From positions 8,467 to 47,955 of the IMG/VR virus record IMGVR_UViG_3300030419_005395: 39,489 nucleotides of DNA, one strand, 5' to 3'. This document shows, piece by piece, positions 1-10,233 of the stretch. How positions within the stretch are numbered: the first letter of the stretch is position 1; each line of letters starts with the position of its first letter. The notes below the pieces were generated by a model, which worked only from the letters and a program-made list of their open reading frames with translations, did no database searches and was not told the origin of the DNA. Source of the stretch: a virus. Both the position numbers and the translations under genes were made by a program.

Positions 1-3000
1 TTTACAATGTTCGTTGACGCAACATTCTCGACACCTCGTACATGCTGCTTCAACACACGCTTCATCCCATCCCGGTCCTAACAGGTTTCCTTCACTGTCT
101 TCACTAAGTTCATTTGTGCAGCAATGTGGTAATGCCTCGTCGGTTTCGGTGCCACCACACACAGCAGAACAACAATCTTCTTCGTTACATCCTGCAAGTG
201 GGGTGTTGTCCTCAAAACAAGAACCATCAGAATCGTCTGGACACGGACACGGACCGCATTGTCCAGGCGAACCCCAAGGCAGATTTCCATCAGAATACTC
301 TCCCTCTTCAACACCATTACAGCAAAGACCTGCATTACATGTGCCTGGAATGCAGTAGTCGTCTGGTCCACCACAAGGGCCATCACAACAATCTCCATTC
401 GGACACTCGTCACAGTTTTCATTCTGGCAGCAATTTACTGCATCACCACACGCATCCATATCTCCTGCTTGACATGCAGCACAACCGGGACAATCGCTGC
501 CTGGTTGTGGTTCTGGGAATCCGGGCGGACATCCGTCTGGACAGTCATCACAAGGATCACACCCACCGGCGCCTCCGTTGCAACTACATCCGTTTGGATT
601 ACAAAGGCAACTACCTCCACCAATCAGACATCCCGGATTGCAGTGACTACCTGCTGGACCCTCACAACAAAGTCCGCCAAAACATGGTGGAGGTCTATCC
701 TGATCGGGTTGATCGCACTGAGTAGTGCTATCACATGGCGTTCCGGGACACATAACAATTCTACCATCTTGTTGATATGAACCCTGACAAGTATTATTTC
801 TACACCTACAAACAACGTGAGTCTGGTCTCCTTGCCTAAATGTAATTGGTTCCTCTTGGTTTCCACCAGAACCACTACCAGATGTCGTTGCATAAACACC
901 CGGACTATCACATTCGCATGGACAATCAACACCCGGAACATTACAGATATCAAATTGGGATCCCGGATCGAACTGCAACCAACCATTTCTCTGTAAAGGA
1001 TCCCAATCCCATTCGTATGGTCCTTCAGGTCCCGCACAATAAGAACCGACACCCCAGAACACGCCCTTACTACCACCTCCACCTGCATATGATCCACACA
1101 CAACGGAACCACATTCGGTTCCGGGACCATACCAAACATCAGTAGCACCGAAGCAGTAAGGTTGTTCTACATTATCTTCGCATGTACCACCGTACCTACA
1201 ACAGGCACCTGTAATCGGAGGAGCAGCAGAGTCACACAGATTTTCGGAACATTCTTGTCCAACATACCACCTGGTCCTCTGACACTGGAACCAAGTTTTC
1301 TGTTCACAGAAACCTACTTCGCCTGATATAAATTCTATTATTTCTTGTAATCCGTCAGCATCAGGTGCTTCAAAGTACACGCCTTGAGTTTTGGCTGCTA
1401 TCTCTTTAAGTAGGTTTCGTGCAGGACTTTCGCCTTCTGGAAGTCCGTATCCTATGGTAACATATTTGCCTAATGGGAAATCTGGACTATCATAATTGTT
1501 GATTATTGCATAGACTTCATCAGCATCCGTGGGGGATCCATCAGACAGGAACATAACAATTGCATTTGATGCATCTGGACAGAATCCACCATCTACACAA
1601 TCTTCTTCTCCTTCATTTGTCGAATTAATATACTCACGAATAAGTTGATCGTTTTCAATAAACGCAGGACGATATTTAGTACCCGAAGAAGCATTTGGAT
1701 CATATTCTTGGTTTACAAAAGAAACAACTGATTGGTGTTCAGAAGGCGGCACTGGAGGTAAGATATCATCTACTGTACCAGACCAAATTGTAGAACCAAT
1801 AGGAATGTTAACACTGTTTTGCTGAATTCCTGATATTATATCTTGAGTAAATTGTTTAATTACTTCCTCTTCACCAAGCATACTACCAGATTCATCATAA
1901 CTAAATACCATCACGGGTACATTGTCATCATCAACAGTAAAGCAACAGGCACCAAGTTGAGAGTTATCTGTATCGTCTTCTATAATAGCAGCACATGTTG
2001 CAGGACTGGTGTCGTAGCATATTTCTTCAAGACAACACGCACCTCGTAGTGTTTGATCACAACACACTTCTCCATCGGTAGCACATGATCCAACAGACCA
2101 GTTTCCACCAAGATAGTCACACCCAAGAGGATCTGTATCATAACACTGACCAAGAATACAACATATTCCAGCATACCCACACGAATCGGGACATCCACCT
2201 ATTTCATATATTTCAGAACATGTCATGTCACCGACATAGAACCCACCAAACTCCTTGCACCTGTCTTCGTTACCAGCAACACATGTTCCGTTAACACAAC
2301 ATGCACCGCCTGAATTACAGTTTGGTCCTTCTGGACGATCTAAACAAGATGCAATACTGTAAACACCTTCAACCTCATTACAATACTCCTCTGTTACATA
2401 ATTCAAACAGTTATACGAATCAGCATCACCGGATCCATCCTGACAATAACAACAAGAACCAAATGGATCATTTCCTAGACTTATAGTATTTGTTATATCG
2501 CTAAAGGTGACTCCGGGGAATCCATAATAAACATCTGCCGAAGATCCATCCGCATTTGACATTTGTCCAGCATGAATTCCACTGTACATTGCGGTTGCGC
2601 CTGATTGTAAAACACCCTCTGGTAAATCTTGTTCATTCACTATATTGATGAATGGGAAAGACGTACCAGACGTATATCCTCCTGTTGCACCGGCACCAGC
2701 AGCACTTGGCGTGTTAGCACCAGATGGAGTATTTATATTATCACCATCATAGATTTCTCTATGATTTAAGATTCGCATCAACAGCGTATCGCCGTCATAG
2801 TGAGTGTTCTTTGCACCAGCAGCAGAAGGTCCAACTACTAGTTCTCCAGTAAGACCAAGAACACCAAAGTCATATGTGTTTCCCGTAAGGATGATTGTAT
2901 CACCATCATATCGTGCGGTGATATCATTACCAGAAACCGTGAGTGTGTTGAAGAAAGCAGTGGCGCCGTCCATCTCACGGAAGAGTTGACCATACTCTAT

Positions 3001-3318
3001 GAGTTCGCTTGCGTTTGCTATCGTATAATAGTTGTTAACTGATTCACCATCACCCGCATTTCCTGCTGCACCACTTACACCGATAGTAGTTCCATCAGAT
3101 AAAAAGAAGGTGATAAAGTCATTACCATATGAGTTTCCGGGACCACCAGATGCACCAGTAGCAACAATATAAGTTCCCATGACACCAACAGGTCCAGTAC
3201 CGCCAGTAGGACCGGTAGCACCAGTACCACCAGTGGGACCGATATCACCGCTAGGACCAGTTATACTGGACGCTGCGCCAACCGGAAATATTCTACTGCT
3301 ACCTCTTATTGCTGGCAT
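1..3318 (-). CDS. Giant tail-fibre/adhesin protein with collagen-like repeats, GACC cysteine repeats and a vWA domain (3' end off the window)
   Basis: One frame stays open from an ATG at 3318 to the left edge, giving at least 1106 residues; it lacks a stop in the window, so the C-terminus is missing. GGAG lies 9 bases before the ATG. Residues about 20-50 are collagen-like Gly-Pro-Thr/Gly-Ala-Thr triplets. Residues about 288-465 hold cysteine repeats of the type GACCVNGTC, GICCILGQC and GACCLEEIC. Residues about 470-660 form a von Willebrand A domain with a complete MIDAS metal site: D475-E-S477-G-S479, T547 (in SGTKYRP) and D593 (in LSDGS). The rest is again very Cys-rich. The N-terminus resembles that of the next gene upstream (GSS...GA.SS.TGPSG), suggesting a shared virion anchor. 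The position after the baseplate genes fits a tail fibre or host-binding adhesin; this role is inferred. Confidence 0.85.
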   Translation of the reverse strand, partial: MPAIRGSSRIFPVGAASSITGPSGDIGPTGGTGATGPTGGTGPVGVMGTYIVATGASGGPGNSYGNDFITFFLSDGTTIGVSGAAGNAGDGESVNNYYTIANASELIEYGQLFREMDGATAFFNTLTVSGNDITARYDGDTIILTGNTYDFGVLGLTGELVVGPSAAGAKNTHYDGDTLLMRILNHREIYDGDNINTPSGANTPSAAGAGATGGYTSGTSFPFINIVNEQDLPEGVLQSGATAMYSGIHAGQMSNADGSSADVYYGFPGVTFSDITNTISLGNDPFGSCCYCQDGSGDADSYNCLNYVTEEYCNEVEGVYSIASCLDRPEGPNCNSGGACCVNGTCVAGNEDRCKEFGGFYVGDMTCSEIYEIGGCPDSCGYAGICCILGQCYDTDPLGCDYLGGNWSVGSCATDGEVCCDQTLRGACCLEEICYDTSPATCAAIIEDDTDNSQLGACCFTVDDDNVPVMVFSYDESGSMLGEEEVIKQFTQDIISGIQQNSVNIPIGSTIWSGTVDDILPPVPPSEHQSVVSFVNQEYDPNASSGTKYRPAFIENDQLIREYINSTNEGEEDCVDGGFCPDASNAIVMFLSDGSPTDADEVYAIINNYDSPDFPLGKYVTIGYGLPEGESPARNLLKEIAAKTQGVYFEAPDADGLQEIIEFISGEVGFCEQKTWFQCQRTRWYVGQECSENLCDSAAPPITGACCRYGGTCEDNVEQPYCFGATDVWYGPGTECGSVVCGSYAGGGGSKGVFWGVGSYCAGPEGPYEWDWDPLQRNGWLQFDPGSQFDICNVPGVDCPCECDSPGVYATTSGSGSGGNQEEPITFRQGDQTHVVCRCRNNTCQGSYQQDGRIVMCPGTPCDSTTQCDQPDQDRPPPCFGGLCCEGPAGSHCNPGCLIGGGSCLCNPNGCSCNGGAGGCDPCDDCPDGCPPGFPEPQPGSDCPGCAACQAGDMDACGDAVNCCQNENCDECPNGDCCDGPCGGPDDYCIPGTCNAGLCCNGVEEGEYSDGNLPWGSPGQCGPCPCPDDSDGSCFEDNTPLAGCNEEDCCSAVCGGTETDEALPHCCTNELSEDSEGNLLGPGWDEACVEAACTRCRECCVNEHCK

Positions 3319-3338
3319 TACAAAGTCACTCCATATTA

Positions 3339-6300
3339 TTAAGTATTTATGCCTTTATCGGCATCTCGTAATACTTTAGGTAGCGACCACAACATATCGT
3401 GTTGTGTACCTCCGGTAGCATATTGACCATCACATCGTAGTAATCGAATCGGATGCACTTTGTATTTGTTATGCGTCCTGTTCTTCTTACCTACAAAGAA
3501 GTCATCTTCATTTCCATTAACATCAAATTTCATTGCCCATGCAAGAGTACCCGGATCGGCAGTGAGTCCCACACTTGGTTGAAGTGCATTGAGAATACCT
3601 TCTCCGTTTCCTCCAGAATTACCAGCAACTCTTCCCTTGGTTTCATCAAACGCACCAGTCGATGTCCAATACCAACCATCAAAGGGAATACCATCTCTTT
3701 CAAGAAGTGCAGCATTTAGATTGAAGTCTGCATTACGAACACACTTGCTTGCAATATATCCTAACTCATCGTGACTGGGAATGTACCAACCGGACAACTG
3801 AGAATTATCCCCACCTGTTCCTCCGGTAATACTTGTAATTCTGTCGTCATACAATCTAACTGCACGGAAAGCAGAAACGTAATCAGCAGTCAATCCAGGT
3901 CCAAAATCACTTGCAGTAAATGCGTTTGAGTTATAATTTCCATAGAGTGCATTGTCTGCACTGATCGCACGAATTGTATTATAAAGTCCCCAGTTTCTAT
4001 TCCACCATCCATTTACGTTATGTGGAGATCGGGTGAGTAGTTTTTCAAGATATCCGTTACCATCTCTTCTTGCAAACCTACAACTCGGGAAACTGTTATG
4101 TCGTAAGTTTGTATATGATCCACCTGTAATCGCAGACTCTAAAGTCTGATCAAACCAGTATCCTTCACCCAACTTAAATGCAGTGTTAACGTATCCACTA
4201 CTCAGATCTTTCTCAGTTGATGTGTTTTGATCATATAATGGTCCCCACGAACTTCCTCTGTTGCTCCAGAAGAATTCTGAAGTTGCACCATAGTGCTTGT
4301 CTAGATTGACGACTTCTCTGTCTCCTGTAATACCAATTGGAGAAAGTGCTGCAATGATATAATAGGAGTCTGGTTTATTCAGTTCATCAGCGGCAGTTAA
4401 TTCGTTGTGATATAAGCAACCAAAGTCTGAAGTAAATCCATATCCATGATAATCGTATTTCGATCTATAGGATCTTGGTCGAAGTGCAATGTTGTCTGAT
4501 GTTGAACCAGTTCCGCCAATAATCATTTCCGGACCACTTAATCCGCCCGAGAATGTATCGGAACCAATTACATACGATCCTTTAGGACTGTACAACCCAA
4601 CGACGATTCCTCCGCCGTATAAGTCACCCGGAATTAAATTCAATCCGGCAACTGAAGGATCACATTTAATCTTCTTCTTCGTATAGCATTGTACTTCTGA
4701 ACACTTGGTGTTATTTCCAGCATAAATTCCATTTGCAGCAAGACAGGAAGAACCCCCTGTAGTATCCACACATCCCGTACCATAGCAACATGCACCTGTT
4801 CCCCCGGAACAAATATCAACATTAGTTATATCATCAAAGCAGGGAATACCTTCACCGTGAAAGAATCCTTCTGTCTTCTTACACTCACCCCGTGTCATTT
4901 CATGGCATTTTCCATTACCATCACAACAAGCACCTTTTCTCTCGACTGCCATTAAACAATTTACAGTAGCACAGGAACTTCCAGTTCCCCCGAATGTGGT
5001 GTGAATACTTTGACTTAAGATTCCCATATCATGACATTCGTCAACTGTAACATCATCATAACATATACTTTGGTTGGTGTCTTCGTAATAAACGCAACAC
5101 CCACCCAGTGTACGGCAAATGTCTCCGGTTATTCCCGACGATGCTGCACATGTGCTACCCGCACCAAAGAAATATCCATTACACATAAAGTCTGGCAGTT
5201 CTGTACAATTCCCTGCACCCTGACAACAAGCACCCGTTGCACCAGTAGCACCAAATCTTCTATAAGAACTACCAGAATAGTCCTCATTATAATTATTATT
5301 GTATCCATCTACATTGTTGCACCAGAATGGTTGATCTGAATTGACAGAATCAGATGCGCCCATCTCATATCCCTGAGAATTCCATTGAACGAGGTTTCCA
5401 TACCACGCCCATCCATCCGGACAATATGTTTCGTCATCAACTTCTCTGGGGTCGCAGGGCAACCAGAAGAAGTTGAAAATATCTGTCCCACCAGAGAAAC
5501 ATGGTTCCCTATCGAGTGGCCATACGGTGTTACTGAATCTATAATCTGTATTTCCGTTGGTAGCACCCTTAACAACAAGGGTGAATGCTTTACCAAGTTT
5601 TTCTTCATCTGTTCCAGTAGGTCTGTTTCCAGTATAACCAAAGGTAGCAGGACCAATATTTACCTGTACAGGTCCAGTCGGTCCAGCACTTACTTGTGCC
5701 ATATCTAAAATATAAAGTTTAGTAGAACCATCACCTGTGTCTTTGGATACTGAATAACCGAGTGGATTTTGAATTCTATACAGAGGTGGATCATCTTGTA
5801 TTTTATAGAAATCTGCATTAACATCAGTCTCAGAAACACTTAGATACTTTGCTTTTTCCCTGTAGTTCATTATTGCAGTATCAACTGCTTTGAACTCAAA
5901 GTTATATGTTACTCCAGGCGCGCCAGTGTATGCTGCGGGATCATTCCCGTCCGATCCGACAATACTGTCTGCGGAAGCACCGGAAACATCAAAGTATCCC
6001 CCCGTCCGGGTATAATCAATATTGATAAATCCACCGTCACTGTCTTGAGTGAGTGTGATATCATCACCAGTAACTTCAATCGCTTTTATAGTAATTACAT
6101 TAGCAGCATCACTTGTTTCTTTAAATATTGTTGCGCCTGGTTTGTCGCTGTTGTAGGTATTTCCGCCCTTTACAACAACATACGCCGAACCAGTTGGACC
6201 TCGGACAGACGTTGTGGTTGTATATCCCGATGTACTTCCATCTGCAAAACTGAAAATGGTGTGGAGTTTATCTGTATTTACCAGATACATGTTGGTGATA

Positions 6301-6446
6301 CTACCACCAGTTGGACCTGTACCCCCGCTTATTCCGTTTCCAGTAGCACCAGTCGGACCAGTGGGACCAACAGGACCACTGGGGCCTGTCATGCTGCTCG
6401 CACCCAGTGGTCTGTAATTACTGCTTCCTTGAACTGTTGCTACCAT
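3339..6446 (-). CDS. Tail-fibre/adhesin with collagen-like N-terminus, GACC repeats and Lcl/DUF1566-like C-terminal domain
   Basis: The protein is 1035 aa from an ATG at 6446, preceded by GAGG. Residues about 15-50 are collagen-like (GPVGPTGPTGATG), after an N-terminal stretch shared with the adjacent vWA adhesin. Residues about 400-590 carry a run of cysteine repeats starting GACC or GGCC, each with several further Cys. The last 430 residues look like the DUF1566/Lcl_C fold: YGGGIVVGLY, GWYIPSHDELGYIASK, GWYWTSTG, AWAMKFD and a terminal HPIRLLRC. Collagen repeats followed by this domain are also the layout of the Legionella collagen-like adhesin Lcl, which binds glycans. A receptor-binding fibre role is inferred. 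A sulfatase-modifying-factor-like fold is a weaker alternative, because its catalytic cysteines are not apparent. Confidence 0.85.
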   Translation of the reverse strand: MVATVQGSSNYRPLGASSMTGPSGPVGPTGPTGATGNGISGGTGPTGGSITNMYLVNTDKLHTIFSFADGSTSGYTTTTSVRGPTGSAYVVVKGGNTYNSDKPGATIFKETSDAANVITIKAIEVTGDDITLTQDSDGGFINIDYTRTGGYFDVSGASADSIVGSDGNDPAAYTGAPGVTYNFEFKAVDTAIMNYREKAKYLSVSETDVNADFYKIQDDPPLYRIQNPLGYSVSKDTGDGSTKLYILDMAQVSAGPTGPVQVNIGPATFGYTGNRPTGTDEEKLGKAFTLVVKGATNGNTDYRFSNTVWPLDREPCFSGGTDIFNFFWLPCDPREVDDETYCPDGWAWYGNLVQWNSQGYEMGASDSVNSDQPFWCNNVDGYNNNYNEDYSGSSYRRFGATGATGACCQGAGNCTELPDFMCNGYFFGAGSTCAASSGITGDICRTLGGCCVYYEDTNQSICYDDVTVDECHDMGILSQSIHTTFGGTGSSCATVNCLMAVERKGACCDGNGKCHEMTRGECKKTEGFFHGEGIPCFDDITNVDICSGGTGACCYGTGCVDTTGGSSCLAANGIYAGNNTKCSEVQCYTKKKIKCDPSVAGLNLIPGDLYGGGIVVGLYSPKGSYVIGSDTFSGGLSGPEMIIGGTGSTSDNIALRPRSYRSKYDYHGYGFTSDFGCLYHNELTAADELNKPDSYYIIAALSPIGITGDREVVNLDKHYGATSEFFWSNRGSSWGPLYDQNTSTEKDLSSGYVNTAFKLGEGYWFDQTLESAITGGSYTNLRHNSFPSCRFARRDGNGYLEKLLTRSPHNVNGWWNRNWGLYNTIRAISADNALYGNYNSNAFTASDFGPGLTADYVSAFRAVRLYDDRITSITGGTGGDNSQLSGWYIPSHDELGYIASKCVRNADFNLNAALLERDGIPFDGWYWTSTGAFDETKGRVAGNSGGNGEGILNALQPSVGLTADPGTLAWAMKFDVNGNEDDFFVGKKNRTHNKYKVHPIRLLRCDGQYATGGTQHDMLWSLPKVLRDADKGINT
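3344..3351 (-). promoter_or_regulatory. Candidate late promoter (CATAAATA) for the vWA adhesin gene
   Basis: The minus strand reads CATAAATA about 25 bases before the ATG at 3318. It differs at one base from the T4 late consensus TATAAATA and overlaps the end of the upstream gene. The spacing to the start codon resembles that of the exact match at 10218-10225. This is a motif match only. Confidence 0.4.
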
Positions 6447-6465
6447 AACGCCTCACTATACATTA

Positions 6466-7860
6466 TTACTTAGATGTGAACTTAGAAGAAAGAGTAGAGG
6501 ACGAGGTCTCTCCCTCACCATACACTGACTGGTTCAATGCACTTACTTGATCTTTTATTGTATTGAGTGTGTCGGCAACATCTGCAATCTCTATACTAGT
6601 ATTTCCTGCCTTGAATGCGGTGTTGACAGTTAGTTCCTCGACTGTTACTTTACCGGGAACACTAACGGCAGTTTTTCCTTGATCCGGACACACTTGTAGA
6701 ACATGATTCATTGGTTCTTTGGATTGCTTATTTGTAATGGGGTTTGTAACAGTGGTAAACCCAGAAGAACCGATCTTGGGCAAGAAGAATCCAACTATAG
6801 ATGATGAAGATATGGTAAATCCAACTCCAGCGACATAAAGAAGGTTGCTATTCAACTCCTTATTATCGCTCTTCACATAAACTACTTTTGTATTGTCGGT
6901 TTCATGAGAACCCGCACGGTACATGCTAGTACCTCTGAAATATGTAGTTCCTGCATTTGATAATTGTGATACCGCTTTATTTGATGATTGATTGTCGGTA
7001 ACGGCAGTAGTGAGTACAATTCTATGAACATACCCATATATGCTATTATTCCCGGATAATGTGTTGTATGCGTTTAGATAAGTTCTACCATCAATGTTGT
7101 GATATCCCTGACTGTATGCCACATCAATTGGTAATATTTGTCCATTTGCAATATGCCTGCATGGATCATTAGCAATATCATTTCCAAAGTTTGAAAGCAT
7201 TTGTGCCATCTGACCGTCGTCTTCGTTGTCTTCTGATGCAATTATTTCACCACCGATCTGATAACCAATGTAATTTGCAACAATTGCGTTGAAGTCCGGT
7301 GAATTTGGATCCGATGCCATTTGAAGAACAGGTTTTGCAACCCATGTTGGTGTTGCTGGTGCTAGGTTTTGTAGATACCCGCCAGTCGTTCCACTCAAGA
7401 AGTAAACGTCATTACCACCCGCAGATCCAGTTGCGCCCGCAGCAGCATCAACATGTTCCGCGTCGAATAGTCTGTGTGTTGGGTATTTAACTTGTCCATA
7501 TATTACGACATTTGCAACTTCATCGACAACATTAATGTCTTCGACAACACCAACAACTTCAGAAGTCCCTGCACTATTTGCGTTTGCCTTTACATACTTT
7601 CCGCCAGTTGGTTCTGTTGATGCATCATACGCAATCGCATTATATCGAAGAACATCTCCAGCAGTAACACCACCTATCTGAAACGGATATGCACTTGCTC
7701 CAGTAGTGATATATTGATCCCCCTCAAGACCCCCAGAAATACCACTGAGAGGTATGGTCATAACCAATCTAGCACCACCAGCAGCACCTTCACCTGCACT
7801 GACAGTGGTGATGTTTACGTTTCCGTATAAGTTTGAACTGTTACTACATGAATTTCCCAT
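6466..7860 (-). CDS. Tail fibre-like structural protein
   Basis: The protein is 464 aa from an ATG at 7860, with AGAGGA just upstream. It is rich in Gly, Ala, Thr and Val, with beta-strand-like segments such as VVGVVEDINVV, VIYGQVKYPTH and YFLSGTTGGYLQ. The same style of segment (GQVSKPVILG, YFLSPG) recurs in the neighbouring 774-aa fibre, so the two probably share a repeated fibre-shaft module. The C-terminal 60 residues look like a helical trimerisation tail (ADTLNTIKDQVSALNQS). The first ten residues contain one Cys only. It lies between the large Cys-rich adhesins and the 774-aa fibre, in a run of fibre genes. I do not recognise a named family beyond phage tail fibre. Confidence 0.75.
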   Translation of the reverse strand: MGNSCSNSSNLYGNVNITTVSAGEGAAGGARLVMTIPLSGISGGLEGDQYITTGASAYPFQIGGVTAGDVLRYNAIAYDASTEPTGGKYVKANANSAGTSEVVGVVEDINVVDEVANVVIYGQVKYPTHRLFDAEHVDAAAGATGSAGGNDVYFLSGTTGGYLQNLAPATPTWVAKPVLQMASDPNSPDFNAIVANYIGYQIGGEIIASEDNEDDGQMAQMLSNFGNDIANDPCRHIANGQILPIDVAYSQGYHNIDGRTYLNAYNTLSGNNSIYGYVHRIVLTTAVTDNQSSNKAVSQLSNAGTTYFRGTSMYRAGSHETDNTKVVYVKSDNKELNSNLLYVAGVGFTISSSSIVGFFLPKIGSSGFTTVTNPITNKQSKEPMNHVLQVCPDQGKTAVSVPGKVTVEELTVNTAFKAGNTSIEIADVADTLNTIKDQVSALNQSVYGEGETSSSTLSSKFTSK

Positions 7861-7870
7861 TTATATTCCT

Positions 7871-10195
7871 CTATAAGTTAGAATCTAATTCTGCGTCGGC
7901 GACATAATGGAAAGATACTTGATCCCACAACACTGTACCAACAGGCACGAAGACATACATTCCATTCTTATCTAAAGAATCAGCAGTAATGGTTGTTGCT
8001 CCTGCTGGTGCATTTCTTGGTTGCTTATTATATCCAAATGTACCTGATGTGTATCTCAAGTCTTTCTGGGCGCTTCTATTGTATGCATCACCAGTAGATC
8101 CCTGTGGAGAATAGAAAGTTACAGATGGTGTATCTCTCATCACTTGTGGGAATCTGTAATAGAAGTCCTGCATAGGAGTAGATGTCATATCAATAACAGT
8201 TGGTTTTGGTGTTGTTGAGTTAAACATAGTAGAACTATGTGTTGCTTCGTCTACACCATAACTTCTTTGATAATACCGACTACATTTGATTAATTCTTCA
8301 GATACATTTGTCTTTCCGTTTGTTGTTGCTACTAATCCTCTTTCTAATTTTACCTTTGCAAAATCAAAAGTGGTGTTTAGTCTAGTAACATCAAAACCTA
8401 CACCAAGATAGTGTTTTCCGGATGGTGTTGAACTGTATGAAGGAACAAGGAACGATACCTCGTATTTGCCCCAGAGAGTTCCTAGTTGTGCAGTTCCAAC
8501 ATTTGTGGTTGTGGTGCTGGATCCATCATATTGATTCACAACAATACCCATTGTTGCGCCAGTGACGCCGCACTTAGCATAGAAGGACAATGTAACATCT
8601 TCGCCGTTTAGAACACGAACATCTTCTATTCTATTTTCAATATGAACATAGTCGTTTGTTACTCCACCTTGTGGGTGTAGATTGTTTTGTCCAGAAACAT
8701 AGTACGTTGGTTGTCCCTTTACATCAGTTTGTCCTGTAAGGAAAGTTGATCGCTGAAGGTTCCATGTACCGAATGTAGCACCAGCAGATCCTGAAATTCC
8801 ACTCCGTCTTGTCCATCTGTCTGCAAAGTATAAGTTCCCCGTTGAACCGATGGGACCGGCCCCTCTTTGCCAAACATCAAATCCACCATTGATTAGTAGG
8901 TTATCATTGATTGCACTACCGAAAGTAGCACCACCAGCAGACGTACTTCTGAACGCCCAGTTATCTCCACCACCAAGACTACCACTACCATTAGCACTGC
9001 CACTTCTATAGGTGCTGCTTTGTCCTCCTCCAGCAAAATGTCTCTGGTTTATGATAACACCACTAATAACACCCGCTGAGTTCTGTGAAACAATTGCAAA
9101 TGGTTTTGCACTACCAGATGGAATATCATTAGTAAGAGAACCATCAACACCAATATAATTTAATCCAGTATTTGATGCTGGGAATTCATGAACAACACCC
9201 GTTGTTGCAATCTCAATATAATCAACAGAATCTATTGTAAATTTCTGAAGAACAATACCTGCTGCATCTTCAATGTCTGGATCATCGCTGTATGTTGCTT
9301 CCCATCCACTTGCCGTAGTATATTTAACTACCTTTCCTCGTTCAATATTTCCGGGAACAATAAATTTGTTATTGTCGATACCACCAGTACCACCAGTACC
9401 ACCACCCTGTAGATACTGTCCTCTATATGGGAGGAGCAATCCAGTATCGAAAGTTAAACCAAGAATAACTGGTTTGGATACCTGACCTGCTACGACAGGT
9501 TCTGTTGGAGTTAGTCCACCACTTACGCCGGGACTCAGGAAGTAAACACACCCCGCAGATAGTCCTTGTAGTTTTCCACCGACAACATCTGTATTTACTT
9601 CACTGAAGTCACCTTGAATTTTACCTGCTGTGGCAATTTCAATGTATGTGTTGCTGGAAGTGTATGGTCCCTGTGGAGTTCCACTTGATGATGGCCATGT
9701 AGCGCCTCTAATCACACCTACCATTTCCGCATAGTCTTTGCTGTCTGCTCTCGCTAGGAAATAATCTCCCGTTTCCCCCGAATGTCCTATCCTAACAGGC
9801 GCACCAAAACTAAATCCCTTTGCTGCCGAATATCCACCAAAAGGAAAGACTCTAAAACTGGTGTTGCTAATCTGGGAGTCACTTAAATCGTAATTAAGAG
9901 TTCCGTTAATAGAAACATCACCAGAAAATGTTATACCTTTAGGAATAACATCGGCTATGGAACATCGAATAACACCAGCAGCGAGATCTCTACCAGCAGT
10001 TTCCCCACCAACTGGATCGTTTGATGCAGTAGTTCCCAAAGTAAATACGATACCATCACCAGAGACACCCTCATAGACCTTAAGCCTATTTAATTTATTT
10101 ACAATGTAAGTATTGTAAGAATTTGCCCAGTCTAGGAAAGTGCTGTCTGATTTCAGATAAGGTATTTGGAATTCGTTGTCATCAATGTTTGCCAT
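7871..10195 (-). CDS. Tail fibre protein with C-terminal carbohydrate-binding-like domain
   Basis: The protein is 774 aa from an ATG at 10195. The N-terminal 400 residues are beta-rich, with repeats such as YIEIATAGKIQGDF and YIEIATTGVVHEF next to segments resembling the 464-aa fibre. From about residue 428 comes the widespread phage-fibre signature NLLINGGFDVWQRG...YFADRWTR. It is followed by a jelly-roll-like carbohydrate-binding region (EDVTLSFYAKC) and the usual SRYYQRSYG segment. This architecture is common in receptor-binding tail fibres of marine and gut phages. It follows the DUF4815-like protein in the operon, and an exact T4-type late promoter match (TATAAATA) lies just before it, so it may also be transcribed on its own late in infection. 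Confidence 0.85.
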   Translation of the reverse strand: MANIDDNEFQIPYLKSDSTFLDWANSYNTYIVNKLNRLKVYEGVSGDGIVFTLGTTASNDPVGGETAGRDLAAGVIRCSIADVIPKGITFSGDVSINGTLNYDLSDSQISNTSFRVFPFGGYSAAKGFSFGAPVRIGHSGETGDYFLARADSKDYAEMVGVIRGATWPSSSGTPQGPYTSSNTYIEIATAGKIQGDFSEVNTDVVGGKLQGLSAGCVYFLSPGVSGGLTPTEPVVAGQVSKPVILGLTFDTGLLLPYRGQYLQGGGTGGTGGIDNNKFIVPGNIERGKVVKYTTASGWEATYSDDPDIEDAAGIVLQKFTIDSVDYIEIATTGVVHEFPASNTGLNYIGVDGSLTNDIPSGSAKPFAIVSQNSAGVISGVIINQRHFAGGGQSSTYRSGSANGSGSLGGGDNWAFRSTSAGGATFGSAINDNLLINGGFDVWQRGAGPIGSTGNLYFADRWTRRSGISGSAGATFGTWNLQRSTFLTGQTDVKGQPTYYVSGQNNLHPQGGVTNDYVHIENRIEDVRVLNGEDVTLSFYAKCGVTGATMGIVVNQYDGSSTTTTNVGTAQLGTLWGKYEVSFLVPSYSSTPSGKHYLGVGFDVTRLNTTFDFAKVKLERGLVATTNGKTNVSEELIKCSRYYQRSYGVDEATHSSTMFNSTTPKPTVIDMTSTPMQDFYYRFPQVMRDTPSVTFYSPQGSTGDAYNRSAQKDLRYTSGTFGYNKQPRNAPAGATTITADSLDKNGMYVFVPVGTVLWDQVSFHYVADAELDSNL

Positions 10196-10217
10196 AGGTA
10201 GATTCTCTTTTTAACTA

Positions 10218-10225
10218 TATTTATA
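10218..10225 (-). promoter_or_regulatory. Late promoter (TATAAATA) for the 774-aa tail fibre gene
   Basis: The minus strand carries an exact TATAAATA, the T4 late promoter consensus, 22 bases before the ATG at 10195 and in the short gap between two genes. Its position and the presence of a gp33-like co-activator in the window support late transcription here. Confidence 0.6.
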
Positions 10226-10233
10226 ATGATCGA

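Noticed and set aside
114-725. Several long plus-strand reading frames in 1-1150 and matching minus-strand frames
   Set aside because: They are shadows of the minus-strand vWA adhesin frame, which is open through the whole stretch and carries coherent domains.
3339-4650. Possible diversity-generating retroelement variable region at the end of the Lcl-like adhesin
   Set aside because: The fold class can be a DGR target, but no reverse transcriptase, template repeat or adenine-biased copy was found in the window.
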